Shown one piece after another: positions 7,567 to 14,850 of a stretch of DNA of 35,947 nucleotides (position 1 is its first letter; the number at the start of each line of letters is the position of its first letter). Below the pieces are notes generated by a model, which was not told the origin of the DNA, did no database searches, and saw only the letters and a program-made list of their open reading frames with translations. Location: contig CACWQW010000039.1 of assembly GCA_902763085.1 (NCBI GenBank), positions 1-35,947 of the forward strand, read 5' to 3'. Both the position numbers and the translations under genes were made by a program. The DNA is from Dongibacter bovis. GTDB lineage: Bacteria; Bacillota; Negativicutes; Selenomonadales; Selenomonadaceae.

Positions 7567-8400
7567 TCACGCCTCGACCGTACCGGCGAACGCGCACTCC
7601 GCCGGTCCCGTCATGTAGAGGTGGTTGTCTGCCGCCCACTCGATGTGCAGCGTGCCACCGTCGAGGATGATGTCCGCCGCGCGATCTGACCGGCCGGTCA
7701 GCACAGCGGCAGTGAGCGTCGCACAGGCACCCGTTCCGCAGGCGAGCGTGATGGCGGCGCCGCGCTCCCAGACGCGCATGCGGAGGTGCGTGCGGTCGAG
7801 CACCTGCACGAACTCCGTATTCGTCTTCTTCGGGAAGCGCGCCTGCGTCTCGAACAGGGGGCCGACCTGATCGATGGAGACCTGCTTGAGATCGTCGACG
7901 AATACGACGCAGTGCGGATTGCCCATCGATACCGCCGTCATGCGCCAGGACTGCCCCGCCACCTCGATGGGGACATCGACGGCCCGGTCATTGCCGTAGC
8001 CCGTGACGGGCACCTCGTCCGCCGCGAGCACGGGCTCACCCATGTCGACGCACACGCCCGTGATGGCGCCGTCCTTCCGTACGATCTCCGGCACGAGGAT
8101 GCCCGCGCCCGTCTCGACCGTGAACTTGTCCTTATCCGTCGCGCCGGCCTCCCGGAGATAGCGCGCGAAACAGCGGATGCCGTTGCCGCACATCTCCGCC
8201 TCGCTGCCGTCCGTATTGAAGATGCGCATGCGGAAGTCCGCCTTGTCGGACTCCAATATGACGAGCACGCCGTCGGCGCCGATGCCATAGTGCCGATCGC
8301 AGACGCGCTTCGCGAACGCACCGTAATCGTCGAGCTCCTGCTGACGGCAGTCGATGAGCACGAAGTCGTTGCCGCATCCCTGCCATTTCGTAAATTCCAT
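7567..8400 (-). CDS. dapF: Diaminopimelate epimerase
   Basis: The 277-residue enzyme converts LL- to meso-diaminopimelate for lysine and peptidoglycan synthesis. The two catalytic cysteines are Cys71 in MCGNGIRC and Cys221 in ACGTGAC. GCGNDF near the start and AVSMGNPHCVVFV in the middle are also typical. The start codon has GGAGGGACGAAC before it. It is the first gene of the dapF-yicC-remA-gmk-rpoZ-coaBC-phytase operon, behind a good sigma-70-type promoter at 8458-8486. Confidence 0.96.
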   Translation of the reverse strand: MEFTKWQGCGNDFVLIDCRQQELDDYGAFAKRVCDRHYGIGADGVLVILESDKADFRMRIFNTDGSEAEMCGNGIRCFARYLREAGATDKDKFTVETGAGILVPEIVRKDGAITGVCVDMGEPVLAADEVPVTGYGNDRAVDVPIEVAGQSWRMTAVSMGNPHCVVFVDDLKQVSIDQVGPLFETQARFPKKTNTEFVQVLDRTHLRMRVWERGAAITLACGTGACATLTAAVLTGRSDRAADIILDGGTLHIEWAADNHLYMTGPAECAFAGTVEA

Positions 8401-8457
8401 GTTCGTCCCTCCTCCAGGAACGGCCCCGCCAGGAGCCGCGTTCCCTTTATCTTTCTC

Positions 8458-8486
8458 ATTTTACTTGTTTTCGTTCCACCATGCAA
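8458..8486 (-). promoter_or_regulatory. Promoter of the dapF operon
   Basis: On the minus strand TTGCAT (8486-8481), a 17-base spacer and TAAAAT (8463-8458) form a good housekeeping promoter 60 to 90 bases before dapF. It lies back to back with the rqcH promoter; the two -35 boxes are only 5 bases apart. Confidence 0.7.
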
Positions 8487-8491
8487 GCCGT

Positions 8492-8520
8492 TTGACCGCC
8501 GCCTGGTGCAATGCTATACT
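8492..8520 (+). promoter_or_regulatory. Promoter of rqcH
   Basis: TTGACC (8492-8497), a 17-base spacer and TATACT (8515-8520) form a near-consensus promoter about 60 bases before the rqcH start. Confidence 0.75.
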
Positions 8521-8581
8521 TTTCTACATAAACTAGGCACTTTCTGCTCACTGCATCCACGAAAGGAAGACGAATCCCACC

Positions 8582-10339
8582 ATGAGCCTTGACGGTTTCT
8601 CCATGCACGCCCTCGTCAAAGAACTCCGCCGCGCCCTCGTCGGCGGCAGGATCGACAAGATCACCCAGCCGAACAAGCAGACCATCGTCCTCTCGATCCG
8701 CCAGCCGGGACAGAACCACCTGCTCCACATCACGACGAATCCCGCGAACCCGGCCGCGCACCTCCTCGCAAAGCCGCTCGAGAACCCGCCGGAGCCGCCC
8801 GTCTTCTGCATGGTCCTGCGCAAGCAGATCGAGACGGGCCGCATCGCCGACCTGCGCCAGCACGGGCTCGACCGCCTGCTGCTGCTCGACATCGACACGC
8901 TCGCCGCGGGCGGCCGCATCACGACGAAGACACTCGTGCTCGAGCTCATGGGCAAATACAGCAACATCATCCTCGTCGAGGAGGGCGTCATCGTCGACGC
9001 CCTGCGCAAGATCGGCACGACGAGCAGCCGCGTGCGTACCGTCCTCCCCGGACAAACCTACGAGCTCCCGCCCATGCAGGACAAGCTCGACCTCTTCGCG
9101 GCGCCGCTCGCGGATATCCTCACGCGCGTCAAGCAGCAGCAGGAGCTCAAACTGCAAAAAGCCCTGCTCGCCGCCTGCATGGGTTTTGGCCCTGTCTCCG
9201 CCCGCGAGGCGGCATTCCTCGCCGGACTTCCTGCAAACATCCCCGTAAGCGAGATGGACGCGGCGGACTTCGCCTCGCTCGGGCAGGCACTCACCGAGCT
9301 CAAGGAGGCAGCGGACGCGGACGCCCCCGCGCCCGCCATTGTGACCGACGCGCACGGGAAATTGCTCGCCATGGCCGCGTTCCCACTCCACTATCTTACG
9401 GAAGGACGGACGACCAGCTACGCGAGCCTCTCCTCCATGCTCGACGCCGCCGACCGGCTCGCCGGCAGCTACGTCCTCCCCGATAAAGACCGCTTTACAC
9501 GCCTCGTGAAGAACGAGCTTCGCCGCGCACAGGCGAAGCTCGGCAAGCTCGACGAGGAAATCGCCGCCGCCGAGAACGCCGAGGACTGGAAAGTGCGCGG
9601 CGACAACCTCATGACCTACCAATACCAGTACCAGGATCATGCCGACAAAGCCATCACCGTGGCGAACATTTACAGCGAGACGGGCGCGCCGCTCACGATA
9701 CCGCTCGACCAGCGCCTCACCATCATCGGCAACATGCAGGCGTGCTACAAGAAATACGACAAGCTCAAGCGCGCGCAGGGGCTCCTCACAGGCCAGCGCC
9801 GTGCCTGCGAGGAGAATATCGCCTACCTCGAGAGCATCGAGGCGAGCCTCCGCTCCTCCGCGAGCCTCGCGGAGATCAATGAGATCCACAACGAGCTCGT
9901 CGCCGGCGGCTACCTCCACGAGAAGCCGAAGAAGAAGAACAACGACAAGCCCGCGAAGCCCTTCCAGTTCACAGCACCCGACGGCACGACGATCCTCGTC
10001 GGCAAGAACAACTACCAGAACGACCGCCTCACCTGCAAGACAGCGAGCTACAACGACACCTGGTTCCACACGAAGGACATCCCCGGCTCGCATGTCATCC
10101 TGCGCAACGGTGGCCAGCCTCTGAGCGAGGAAGACCTGCAACTCGCCGCGCAGCTCGCCGCCCACTTCAGCAAGGCACAGGGCGGTTCCAACATCCCTGT
10201 CGATTACACGCAGATCCGCTACGTGAAGAAACCCTCGGGCGCCAAGCCCGGCTTCGTGATCTTCACGAACCAGCAGACCGTCTACGTTTCTCCTGACGAG
10301 GAAGCACTTGCAGAGATTCTCAAGACAGAAAAGAAATGA
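8582..10339 (+). CDS. rqcH: NFACT-family ribosome quality control protein (Rqc2/RqcH homologue)
   Basis: The protein has 585 residues with NFACT-N/FbpA domains (1 to about 270), a helical coiled-coil middle (about 285-440) and an NFACT-R domain (about 455-570, with GKNNYQNDRLT and TWFHTKDIPGSHVIL). In B. subtilis RqcH binds stalled 50S subunits and recruits tRNA-Ala to add Ala tails. The Asp97-Arg98 pair it needs is present at the same positions (HGLDRLLLLDI). Older annotations call this family fibronectin-binding protein. A Shine-Dalgarno-like GAAAGGAAG lies upstream of the ATG. It is a single-gene unit with its own promoter and terminator. Confidence 0.93.
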   Translation: MSLDGFSMHALVKELRRALVGGRIDKITQPNKQTIVLSIRQPGQNHLLHITTNPANPAAHLLAKPLENPPEPPVFCMVLRKQIETGRIADLRQHGLDRLLLLDIDTLAAGGRITTKTLVLELMGKYSNIILVEEGVIVDALRKIGTTSSRVRTVLPGQTYELPPMQDKLDLFAAPLADILTRVKQQQELKLQKALLAACMGFGPVSAREAAFLAGLPANIPVSEMDAADFASLGQALTELKEAADADAPAPAIVTDAHGKLLAMAAFPLHYLTEGRTTSYASLSSMLDAADRLAGSYVLPDKDRFTRLVKNELRRAQAKLGKLDEEIAAAENAEDWKVRGDNLMTYQYQYQDHADKAITVANIYSETGAPLTIPLDQRLTIIGNMQACYKKYDKLKRAQGLLTGQRRACEENIAYLESIEASLRSSASLAEINEIHNELVAGGYLHEKPKKKNNDKPAKPFQFTAPDGTTILVGKNNYQNDRLTCKTASYNDTWFHTKDIPGSHVILRNGGQPLSEEDLQLAAQLAAHFSKAQGGSNIPVDYTQIRYVKKPSGAKPGFVIFTNQQTVYVSPDEEALAEILKTEKK

Positions 10340-10340
10340 G

Positions 10341-10403
10341 TTCCCATAAAGAAAATTTCCCTTACCATCGACAACGTGGTAGGGGAAATTTTCTTTATGG
10401 GAA
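10341..10403. terminator. Long inverted-repeat terminator between rqcH and the metallophosphoesterase
   Basis: The arms, 27 bases each, pair with one G-U as the only imperfection: TTCCCATAAAGAAAATTTCC and onward to TTACCA, then a 9-base loop, then TGGTAGGGGAAATTTTC onward. The inner GC-rich stem is followed by TTTTCTTT and, on the other strand, by the same kind of T run, so it can work in both directions for the convergent genes. Confidence 0.8.
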
Positions 10404-10431
10404 CCGGCTTCTCTTTCGCGGCTTGCCGCGC

Positions 10432-11659
10432 TCATTTCCTCAGCGTCGCCTCATCGATCTGCGTGCCGTCCGGCAGGAAGCAGCGCACGGAGAGCGCAGC
10501 GGAGTCCGCTGTGAGCGTGAGGCAGTTGTCCGTCTCCGGCTGCGGCGCGACATACGTATCGAGCGCGTGATCCACCCAGAGCCCCGGATAGCGCACGTTG
10601 CCCGCCACGCCCGTCAGGATGTTACGTATGGAGATGCGCGGAGAGCACGAGGTCGATGCCTGCCTCATCGAAGAGCGGCATCCACGCTTTCCCCTCATCG
10701 GAGAATCCCTCCTGCCGCTCCGGCCGGCTGCCGATGCGGTACTGCAGGGGGTCCTTGTGCATGAGCACGACGTTCCAGGGCTTCTGCGACTTCCGTACAT
10801 CGTCGCGGAACCACGCCTGCTGGCGCGCGAGGAGCTCTGGATGCCACTCCTTCTCCTCCTCGTGCTGCGTGTCGAGCACGAGGAAATGCACGGGCCCGTA
10901 GTCGAAGGAATAGTAGCGGCGGTCGTCCTCCGCACTCCCGTTCCCCGGCACGGCGAAATAGCGCAGGTACGCCAAGGGCTCCCGCACCTTCCACGCCTGG
11001 TTGTACGTCTCGTGGTTGCCGAGCAGCGGCGCCACGGGGATGCGGTCGGCGATGCCGTCCACCGCCTCAAACCAAGCGCGCCACTGCCCGTGGTCCTCCC
11101 CGTTGTCGACGAGGTCGCCCATGTTGATGAAAAACGCCGCCTCCGGCACGCGCGCCGCCGCGTCCTGCGCCAGGTGACGCCAATCCGAGTAATCGTTCGA
11201 CTGCGAGTCGGGGAAGACGAGCGCGGTAAACGCCCCACCGCCGTCCGTCTGAAGCGCGTGCCAATCGCCCGCCTCGCCGCCCGCGGACACACGATACTGC
11301 TGCGTACTGCCGGCCGTCAGCCCCGTGACCTGCGCCGTGTAGAGATACGACGACACGCCGTCATCCGTGAAGGACTCCTCCTGGGCGGGGAAGGTCTTAC
11401 CGTCCCCTGCACCGCCCGAGAGCTCCACCATCGGCGCGGTGAGCTGCACGGGCGACTGCCACATGATCGTCCGCGCCGTGGCATTGTCGCTCGCCGCCAC
11501 CTGCCGCAGCGCCTGGACCTTATCCCCGCCGAGCACCGCCGCCGCCTTATCCCGCACCTCTGGCAGGACGAGACCGCGCGAAAACGCCCAGCCGCCCCCG
11601 CCCAGCAGCGCCATGCCAGCGCAAAGCTGCAAAAACTGCCGCCGTGAGATCTTCTTCAT
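10432..11659 (-). pseudogene. Tat-exported metallophosphoesterase, broken near the 3' end
   Basis: The gene starts with a twin-arginine signal (SRRQFLQ, then a Gly/Leu-rich segment), followed by a purple-acid-phosphatase-type N-terminal domain and a calcineurin-like phosphoesterase domain. Metal motifs visible are FPDSQSND, GDLVDNG, GNHE, LMHKDP and SAHLH. After SAHLHT a stop codon ends the frame at 10622. The C-terminal part continues in another frame as ILTGVAGNVRYPGLWVDH and onward to the stop at 10432. The join lacks about 20 residues that I would expect between HLHTY and LTGVAGN, so a small deletion of roughly 50 to 60 bases is more likely than a one-base error. The start at 11659 is preceded by AGGGTGGTAGTG. 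The truncated product would keep all metal ligands. Confidence 0.8.
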
Positions 11660-11702
11660 CACTACCACCCTTTTCCCTGGCTCTGCTCCGATCTTTGCTT
11701 TC

Positions 11703-11731
11703 ATCTTACCAAGTCATAGTGATTGCTCCTT
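11703..11731 (-). other. Strong ribosome binding site with a three-codon open frame in the leader
   Basis: On the minus strand AAGGAG (11731-11726) stands eight bases before ATG ACT TGG TAA (11717-11706), and an in-frame ATG of the downstream phosphoesterase follows at 11704. This is the best Shine-Dalgarno in the leader but it leads only to Met-Thr-Trp. It may be a tiny leader peptide or a chance or decayed start. Confidence 0.3.
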
Positions 11732-11855
11732 CGTTGGTGATTTATTACAGAGCCATTCTAGCATGAAGCGTCACTATGGATTTTATTTTTTGATTAACTG
11801 TTCAAGTTCATTTTACAACGGACCCTCGAGAGATCTTTCATCGCTGCTTCCTCGT

Positions 11856-12356
11856 TCAAGATAAGAACGCCTTCGCTTCAGTGAGCCAGGCATCGACCTC
11901 TTCCTGTGCCGTCACCTGCTGACTGCCGCCCGTCGAGTCGAACTGCACCGTCATGGACGGCCCTTCCGTGGCTCCCGCGCACGCTGCCGCCATATCTTTG
12001 AGCGTATGACCTGGCCAGCCGCCATGCGTCTGGAAGAAGATGACCTCCTTGCCGCTGAGGTCATGGTCATGGAAAAAACTTTTGACCGCCGGTGCCATCG
12101 TATACCACCAGGTCGGGGTCCCCACAGCAACCACCTCATACTGGGAAAGATCATGCGCGAGCGGCTGGATTTCTGGCAGAAAACCGCTCTCCACCTCTCG
12201 CTTCCCCTGTGCCACGACCTCCTCATAGCTTCCCATATAAGGATGTACCATAGAAATCTGTTCGAGATCTGCCCTCGTCGCGCGTTGAAGTTCACCAGCA
12301 ATCTTCTCCGTGTTGCCATTGCTCCAAGTGTAATAGACAATCAATACCTTCTTCAT
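11856..12356 (-). CDS. Flavodoxin
   Basis: This 166-residue protein has the flavodoxin fold's FMN phosphate loop at the start (VYYTWSNGNTEKIA) and the 50s-loop region VVAVGTPTWWYTMAPAVKSFF. It is a soluble one- or two-electron carrier, probably cytoplasmic because no signal is present. The start at 12356 is chosen because the fold begins there and GAAAGGAGAGGCGG lies upstream; the longer open frame to 12461 runs back into a terminator hairpin. It follows the lipoprotein flavodoxin gene, separated from it by that terminator. Partner enzyme unknown. Confidence 0.88.
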   Translation of the reverse strand: MKKVLIVYYTWSNGNTEKIAGELQRATRADLEQISMVHPYMGSYEEVVAQGKREVESGFLPEIQPLAHDLSQYEVVAVGTPTWWYTMAPAVKSFFHDHDLSGKEVIFFQTHGGWPGHTLKDMAAACAGATEGPSMTVQFDSTGGSQQVTAQEEVDAWLTEAKAFLS

Positions 12357-12445
12357 CGGATTTCCGCCTCTCCTTTCATCGGCTCCCCCCTTCTCCCGCC
12401 GTCCACGCCAACAACGGACGTTCAGAGAAGGGCATGGGAAACGCC

Positions 12446-12482
12446 AAAAGCAGGAACCCACGTCGCTTCGACGCTTCCTGCT
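12446..12482 (-). terminator. Intrinsic terminator after the lipoprotein flavodoxin gene
   Basis: On the minus strand AGCAGGAA, an inner stem CGTCG/CGACG and TTCCTGCT form a hairpin followed by TTTTGG. It lies 30 to 65 bases after the lipoprotein flavodoxin stop codon. Confidence 0.6.
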
Positions 12483-12510
12483 CCTGGCTGCAAACGCTCT
12501 GATCCGTTCC

Positions 12511-13152
12511 TTATTTTAGCGACTTCGCCCACTCAGCGACCTTGGCATCGTCAATCCTGCCCGTGAAGCAGGTGCCGTCTTCCCAGTCGCCTTTACTCCC
12601 TGCCATCTCCTTGAGCAGCTGTCCGCTGCTGCCGAGCGGCGAGCTTGCGGCCGTGGCGAACGTCACGACGTGCTTGCCCGTGAAGTCGTTGCCCTTGACG
12701 AAGGCATTCATCGGCCAAGCGGCGATGCCCCACCAGATTGGATAGCCGATATAGACCGTCTCATACTCCGCCCAGTTGTCCGGCATCGTCTTCTTCAGCG
12801 TGATCTTGTCGCGCAGGGTATCATCATCGTGTTCCTTGCTGACGCGGCTGTCCGGATTGTTGTAATCGAGGTCGTCCTTCGTGTACTTCTGCGCCGGCTC
12901 AATCTTCATGAGGTCGGCATCCTTGGCCTTCGCGAGGTCTTTCGCGACCTGTTCCGTCCTGCCCGTATCCGAGTAATAGACGACGAGCGCTTTCTTGCCC
13001 GACGCCTGCGGCTTTTCCGACGAGGAGGCAGTGCTCGACGCTTCCTTCCCGGACGATGCCGCCGCGCCGGAAGACTCATCGGCTCCGCAGCCTGCCGCCA
13101 TCACGGCGAGGAGGGCACCCATGACGAGCGCCAGGATCTTCTTGACTTTCAT
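12511..13152 (-). CDS. Flavodoxin-domain lipoprotein
   Basis: The 213-residue protein begins with a lipoprotein signal: hydrophobic residues 6-20 and a lipobox ending at Cys22 (VMAAGC). A Ser/Ala-rich linker (25-52) precedes a flavodoxin domain with the FMN phosphate loop VVYYSDTGRTEQVA (57-70) and IGYPIWWGIAAWPM. It is therefore likely an FMN protein anchored outside the cytoplasmic membrane, a less usual place for a flavodoxin. The start has AAGGGAGCGAAACGT before it. It is downstream of the CMD-family gene and the Tat remnant, most likely in one operon with the cupin gene. Confidence 0.88.
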   Translation of the reverse strand: MKVKKILALVMGALLAVMAAGCGADESSGAAASSGKEASSTASSSEKPQASGKKALVVYYSDTGRTEQVAKDLAKAKDADLMKIEPAQKYTKDDLDYNNPDSRVSKEHDDDTLRDKITLKKTMPDNWAEYETVYIGYPIWWGIAAWPMNAFVKGNDFTGKHVVTFATAASSPLGSSGQLLKEMAGSKGDWEDGTCFTGRIDDAKVAEWAKSLK

Positions 13153-13202
13153 ACGTTTCGCTCCCTTTCCCTTCCATCAGCGAAGTGCTGACACGTCATT
13201 CC

Positions 13203-13345
13203 TCATTTGTTCACAGATACATCATACGAACGCAAGCAACGAACGTACAGTTCCGACTGCCAGTCGGCCTCAGGGCAGACGCGCTTCAAGTCCTCGATGG
13301 TCCCCTGCCCATGCCGGTGACCTTCAAAAATTCCCTGCGGTTCAT
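13203..13345 (-). pseudogene. Remnant of a Tat-exported protein gene
   Basis: On the minus strand GGGAGG is followed at good distance by an ATG (13345) that begins MNRREFLKVTGMG, a clear twin-arginine signal start. The frame stops after 19 residues (TGA). A second frame then continues as IEDLKRVCPEADWQSELYV and on to a stop at 13203, which could be the C-terminus of the same lost protein. The body is missing. I cannot name the parent family. Confidence 0.5.
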
Positions 13346-13378
13346 GGCATCCTCCCGCTTCCTTCTCCTTGCTGCGCG

Positions 13379-13834
13379 TTACTCCGCGTAGATCTCCTTG
13401 GCGTAGCGGAACGCCGCCCACGCCTTCGGCCAGCCGCTGTAGAAGCCGAGCTGCGTGATGACCTCGACCATCTCCGCCTTCGTCACGCCGTTCTTCTTCG
13501 CCTCGCCGATGTGATACTTGAGCGAGCTGTCCGTGAGGCCCTGCGCGACGAGCGCGGAGACCGTCACGATGCTGCGGTCGTGCAGCGAGAGCACATCGTT
13601 CTTGCTCCAGACCTCACCGAAGAGGACATCATCGTTGTAGCGCGCGAAGTCCGGCGCGAAGTCCCCGAGCTGATCGCGGCCTGCTGTCTGCACGACCTTC
13701 ACGGCCTTTTTCTGCGTTCCATTCTCATTCTGCTGTTCCATTGCACTTGCCTCTTTCATCGAAAATCCACTGCCGATGAGCATGATCCCTGTGAGCAGGG
13801 CTGCCACGAATTTCTTCTTAGCGTTTCTCTTCAT
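13379..13834 (-). CDS. Carboxymuconolactone decarboxylase-family protein with signal peptide
   Basis: This 151-residue protein has a signal-like N-terminus (KRNAKKKFVAALLTGIMLIG, likely cleaved near ASA) and one CMD/AhpD-like domain: DFARYNDDVLFGEVW, then SIVTVSALVAQGLTDSSLKYHI, then ITQLGFYSGWPKAWAAF. No CxxC pair is present, so it is unlikely to be a peroxidase-type AhpD. The function of exported single-domain members is not settled. The ATG at 13834 has GAGGTGTCAGGT before it. It lies 24 bases after the cupin gene; these two families often occur together. Confidence 0.85.
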   Translation of the reverse strand: MKRNAKKKFVAALLTGIMLIGSGFSMKEASAMEQQNENGTQKKAVKVVQTAGRDQLGDFAPDFARYNDDVLFGEVWSKNDVLSLHDRSIVTVSALVAQGLTDSSLKYHIGEAKKNGVTKAEMVEVITQLGFYSGWPKAWAAFRYAKEIYAE

Positions 13835-13858
13835 ACCTGACACCTCACACCTTGCGAC

Positions 13859-14278
13859 TCACGGCAACGCGTCGTACGCTTCCGGATTGACGGCCTCGCA
13901 CCATTCATTGCTCGTCTCCTCGCCCGGCACCTCGATGGCGAGATGCTGGAAGGCGCTGTCCTTCGCAGCGCCGTGCCAATGCTTGACCTCCGGTGGGATG
14001 TGGACGACATCGCCGGGCCTGAGCTCGCGCGCGGGCTTGCCCCATTCCTGGTACCAGCCACGGCCAGCGGTGACGAGGAGCATCTGCCCGCCGCCCGACT
14101 TCGCGTGGTGGATGTGCCAGTGGTTGCAGCACCCCGGCGAGAACGTCACATTCCCGACGGCGACCTGCTCGAGCGAAAGCATGTTCAGATAACTTATCCC
14201 ATCGAAGTACTGCGCATAGCTGACATTCTCCCCGCCGATGGCGAAGGGACTTGCCTGCTTGATCTCTTCAAGTGTCAT
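13859..14278 (-). CDS. Cupin domain protein
   Basis: This 139-residue single cupin has a metal-binding first motif with His53, His55, His57 and His58 (CCNHWHIHHAK), Gln65 where many cupins have Glu (GGGQMLLVTAGRGWY), and a second motif PPEVKHWHGA with His100 and His102. No signal peptide is seen. Its start codon overlaps the stop of the small upstream gene (ATGA), and the CMD-family gene follows after 24 bases. The chemistry is unknown; the CMD partner suggests work on small oxidised or aromatic compounds. Confidence 0.88.
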   Translation of the reverse strand: MTLEEIKQASPFAIGGENVSYAQYFDGISYLNMLSLEQVAVGNVTFSPGCCNHWHIHHAKSGGGQMLLVTAGRGWYQEWGKPARELRPGDVVHIPPEVKHWHGAAKDSAFQHLAIEVPGEETSNEWCEAVNPEAYDALP

Positions 14279-14484
14279 ACGATGTCCCGTCCTTTCCCTC
14301 GCTGTTCGAGTTCAAAAATCATGTAATCGAGGCAGGAAAGCTTTTCCTGCTGCCGGTGCAGGTCATCGACCAGACGACGCCTGTGCCGCTTCAGGTAGCA
14401 GAGGCGCGCCGCGTCGTCAGGCAGGGCATCGTACTCTGCCTGACAGGCGGGGGAGCAACCAGCATCAAGGAGTTCCTCATGCAT
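14275..14484 (-). CDS. Small conserved protein with an AGCS motif
   Basis: This 69-residue protein is the first gene of the cupin/CMD/flavodoxin operon. It has an N-terminal LLDAGCSPACQAEYDAL segment and a helical part ending DLHRQQEKLSCLDYMIFELE. I recognise the pattern from similar small proteins near flavodoxin/CMD genes in other Firmicutes but know no function. Three cysteines (two near the start, one in SCLDY) could bind metal or sense redox state. AGGAGGG lies upstream of the ATG, and the stop overlaps the cupin start. Confidence 0.7.
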   Translation of the reverse strand: MHEELLDAGCSPACQAEYDALPDDAARLCYLKRHRRRLVDDLHRQQEKLSCLDYMIFELEQRGKGRDIV

Positions 14485-14516
14485 CGCTTTCCCTCCTTCC
14501 CTCTCTTGATGGTTCT

Positions 14517-14545
14517 ATCATAGCAAGCGCGGTGTAAAATGTGAA
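14517..14545 (-). promoter_or_regulatory. Promoter of the small protein/cupin/CMD/flavodoxin operon
   Basis: On the minus strand TTCACA (14545-14540), a 17-base spacer and TATGAT (14522-14517) lie about 35 bases before the first gene. The -10 context CTTGCTATGAT is the same as in the promoter of the MBL-fold gene (16027-16055). Confidence 0.6.
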
Positions 14546-14568
14546 ATGCTTATGTTTTAGCGATTAAA

Positions 14569-14583
14569 ATACATTTTTCGTAT
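14569..14583. promoter_or_regulatory. Candidate LysR-type regulator binding site
   Basis: ATAC-N7-GTAT is a palindrome fitting the T-N11-A rule of LysR regulators. It lies in the intergenic region between the operon promoter and the LysR remnant, where such a regulator would bind. It could be a relic, as the adjacent regulator gene is broken. Confidence 0.35.
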
Positions 14584-14658
14584 AATATCGGTTCTAAAAA
14601 ACGCCCCTGCCTTGTAGAATGGAGACAGAGACGTAAAAAGGAAGAGAGGCGTATCCTC

Positions 14659-14850
14659 ATGGAACGTCGTACCCTTTCGTATTTCCTGGCCGTGGCGCGA
14701 GAGCAGAACATGACCGAGACCGCCAACGTGCTGCATGTGACGCAGCCGACGCCGTCGAGGAAAAGCTCGCCCACGGGCTCATCGATTTCGCCGTGATGAT
14801 CGAGCCGTGCCCGCGAAGTGATTGCCTGTCCTACCCCCTCCACCAATCGG
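14659..14850 (+). pseudogene. LysR-family regulator gene remnant
   Basis: From the ATG at 14659 (AAGGAAGAGAGGC upstream) the frame reads MERRTLSYFLAVAREQNMTE and on to VTQPTPSR, the start of a LysR winged helix-turn-helix. It then loses frame and stops at 14796. A second frame in the same stretch reads VEEKLAHGLIDFAVMIEPC, which is typical of the LysR effector domain well over 100 residues further in. So most of the gene has been deleted, and the 3' end is cut off by the convergent MBL-fold gene. It was probably the divergent regulator of the cupin/CMD/flavodoxin operon. Confidence 0.75.

Noticed and set aside
10341..10403. Long inverted repeat as a miniature mobile element
   Set aside because: Single copy in the window, no target-site duplication, and a terminator shape directly after rqcH.
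8456..10435. 659-codon open frame opposite rqcH
   Set aside because: It is fully antisense to a conserved gene, has no ribosome binding site, and its composition is that of a shadow frame.
13379..13834. CMD-family protein as an AhpD peroxidase
   Set aside because: There is no CxxC cysteine pair in the domain.
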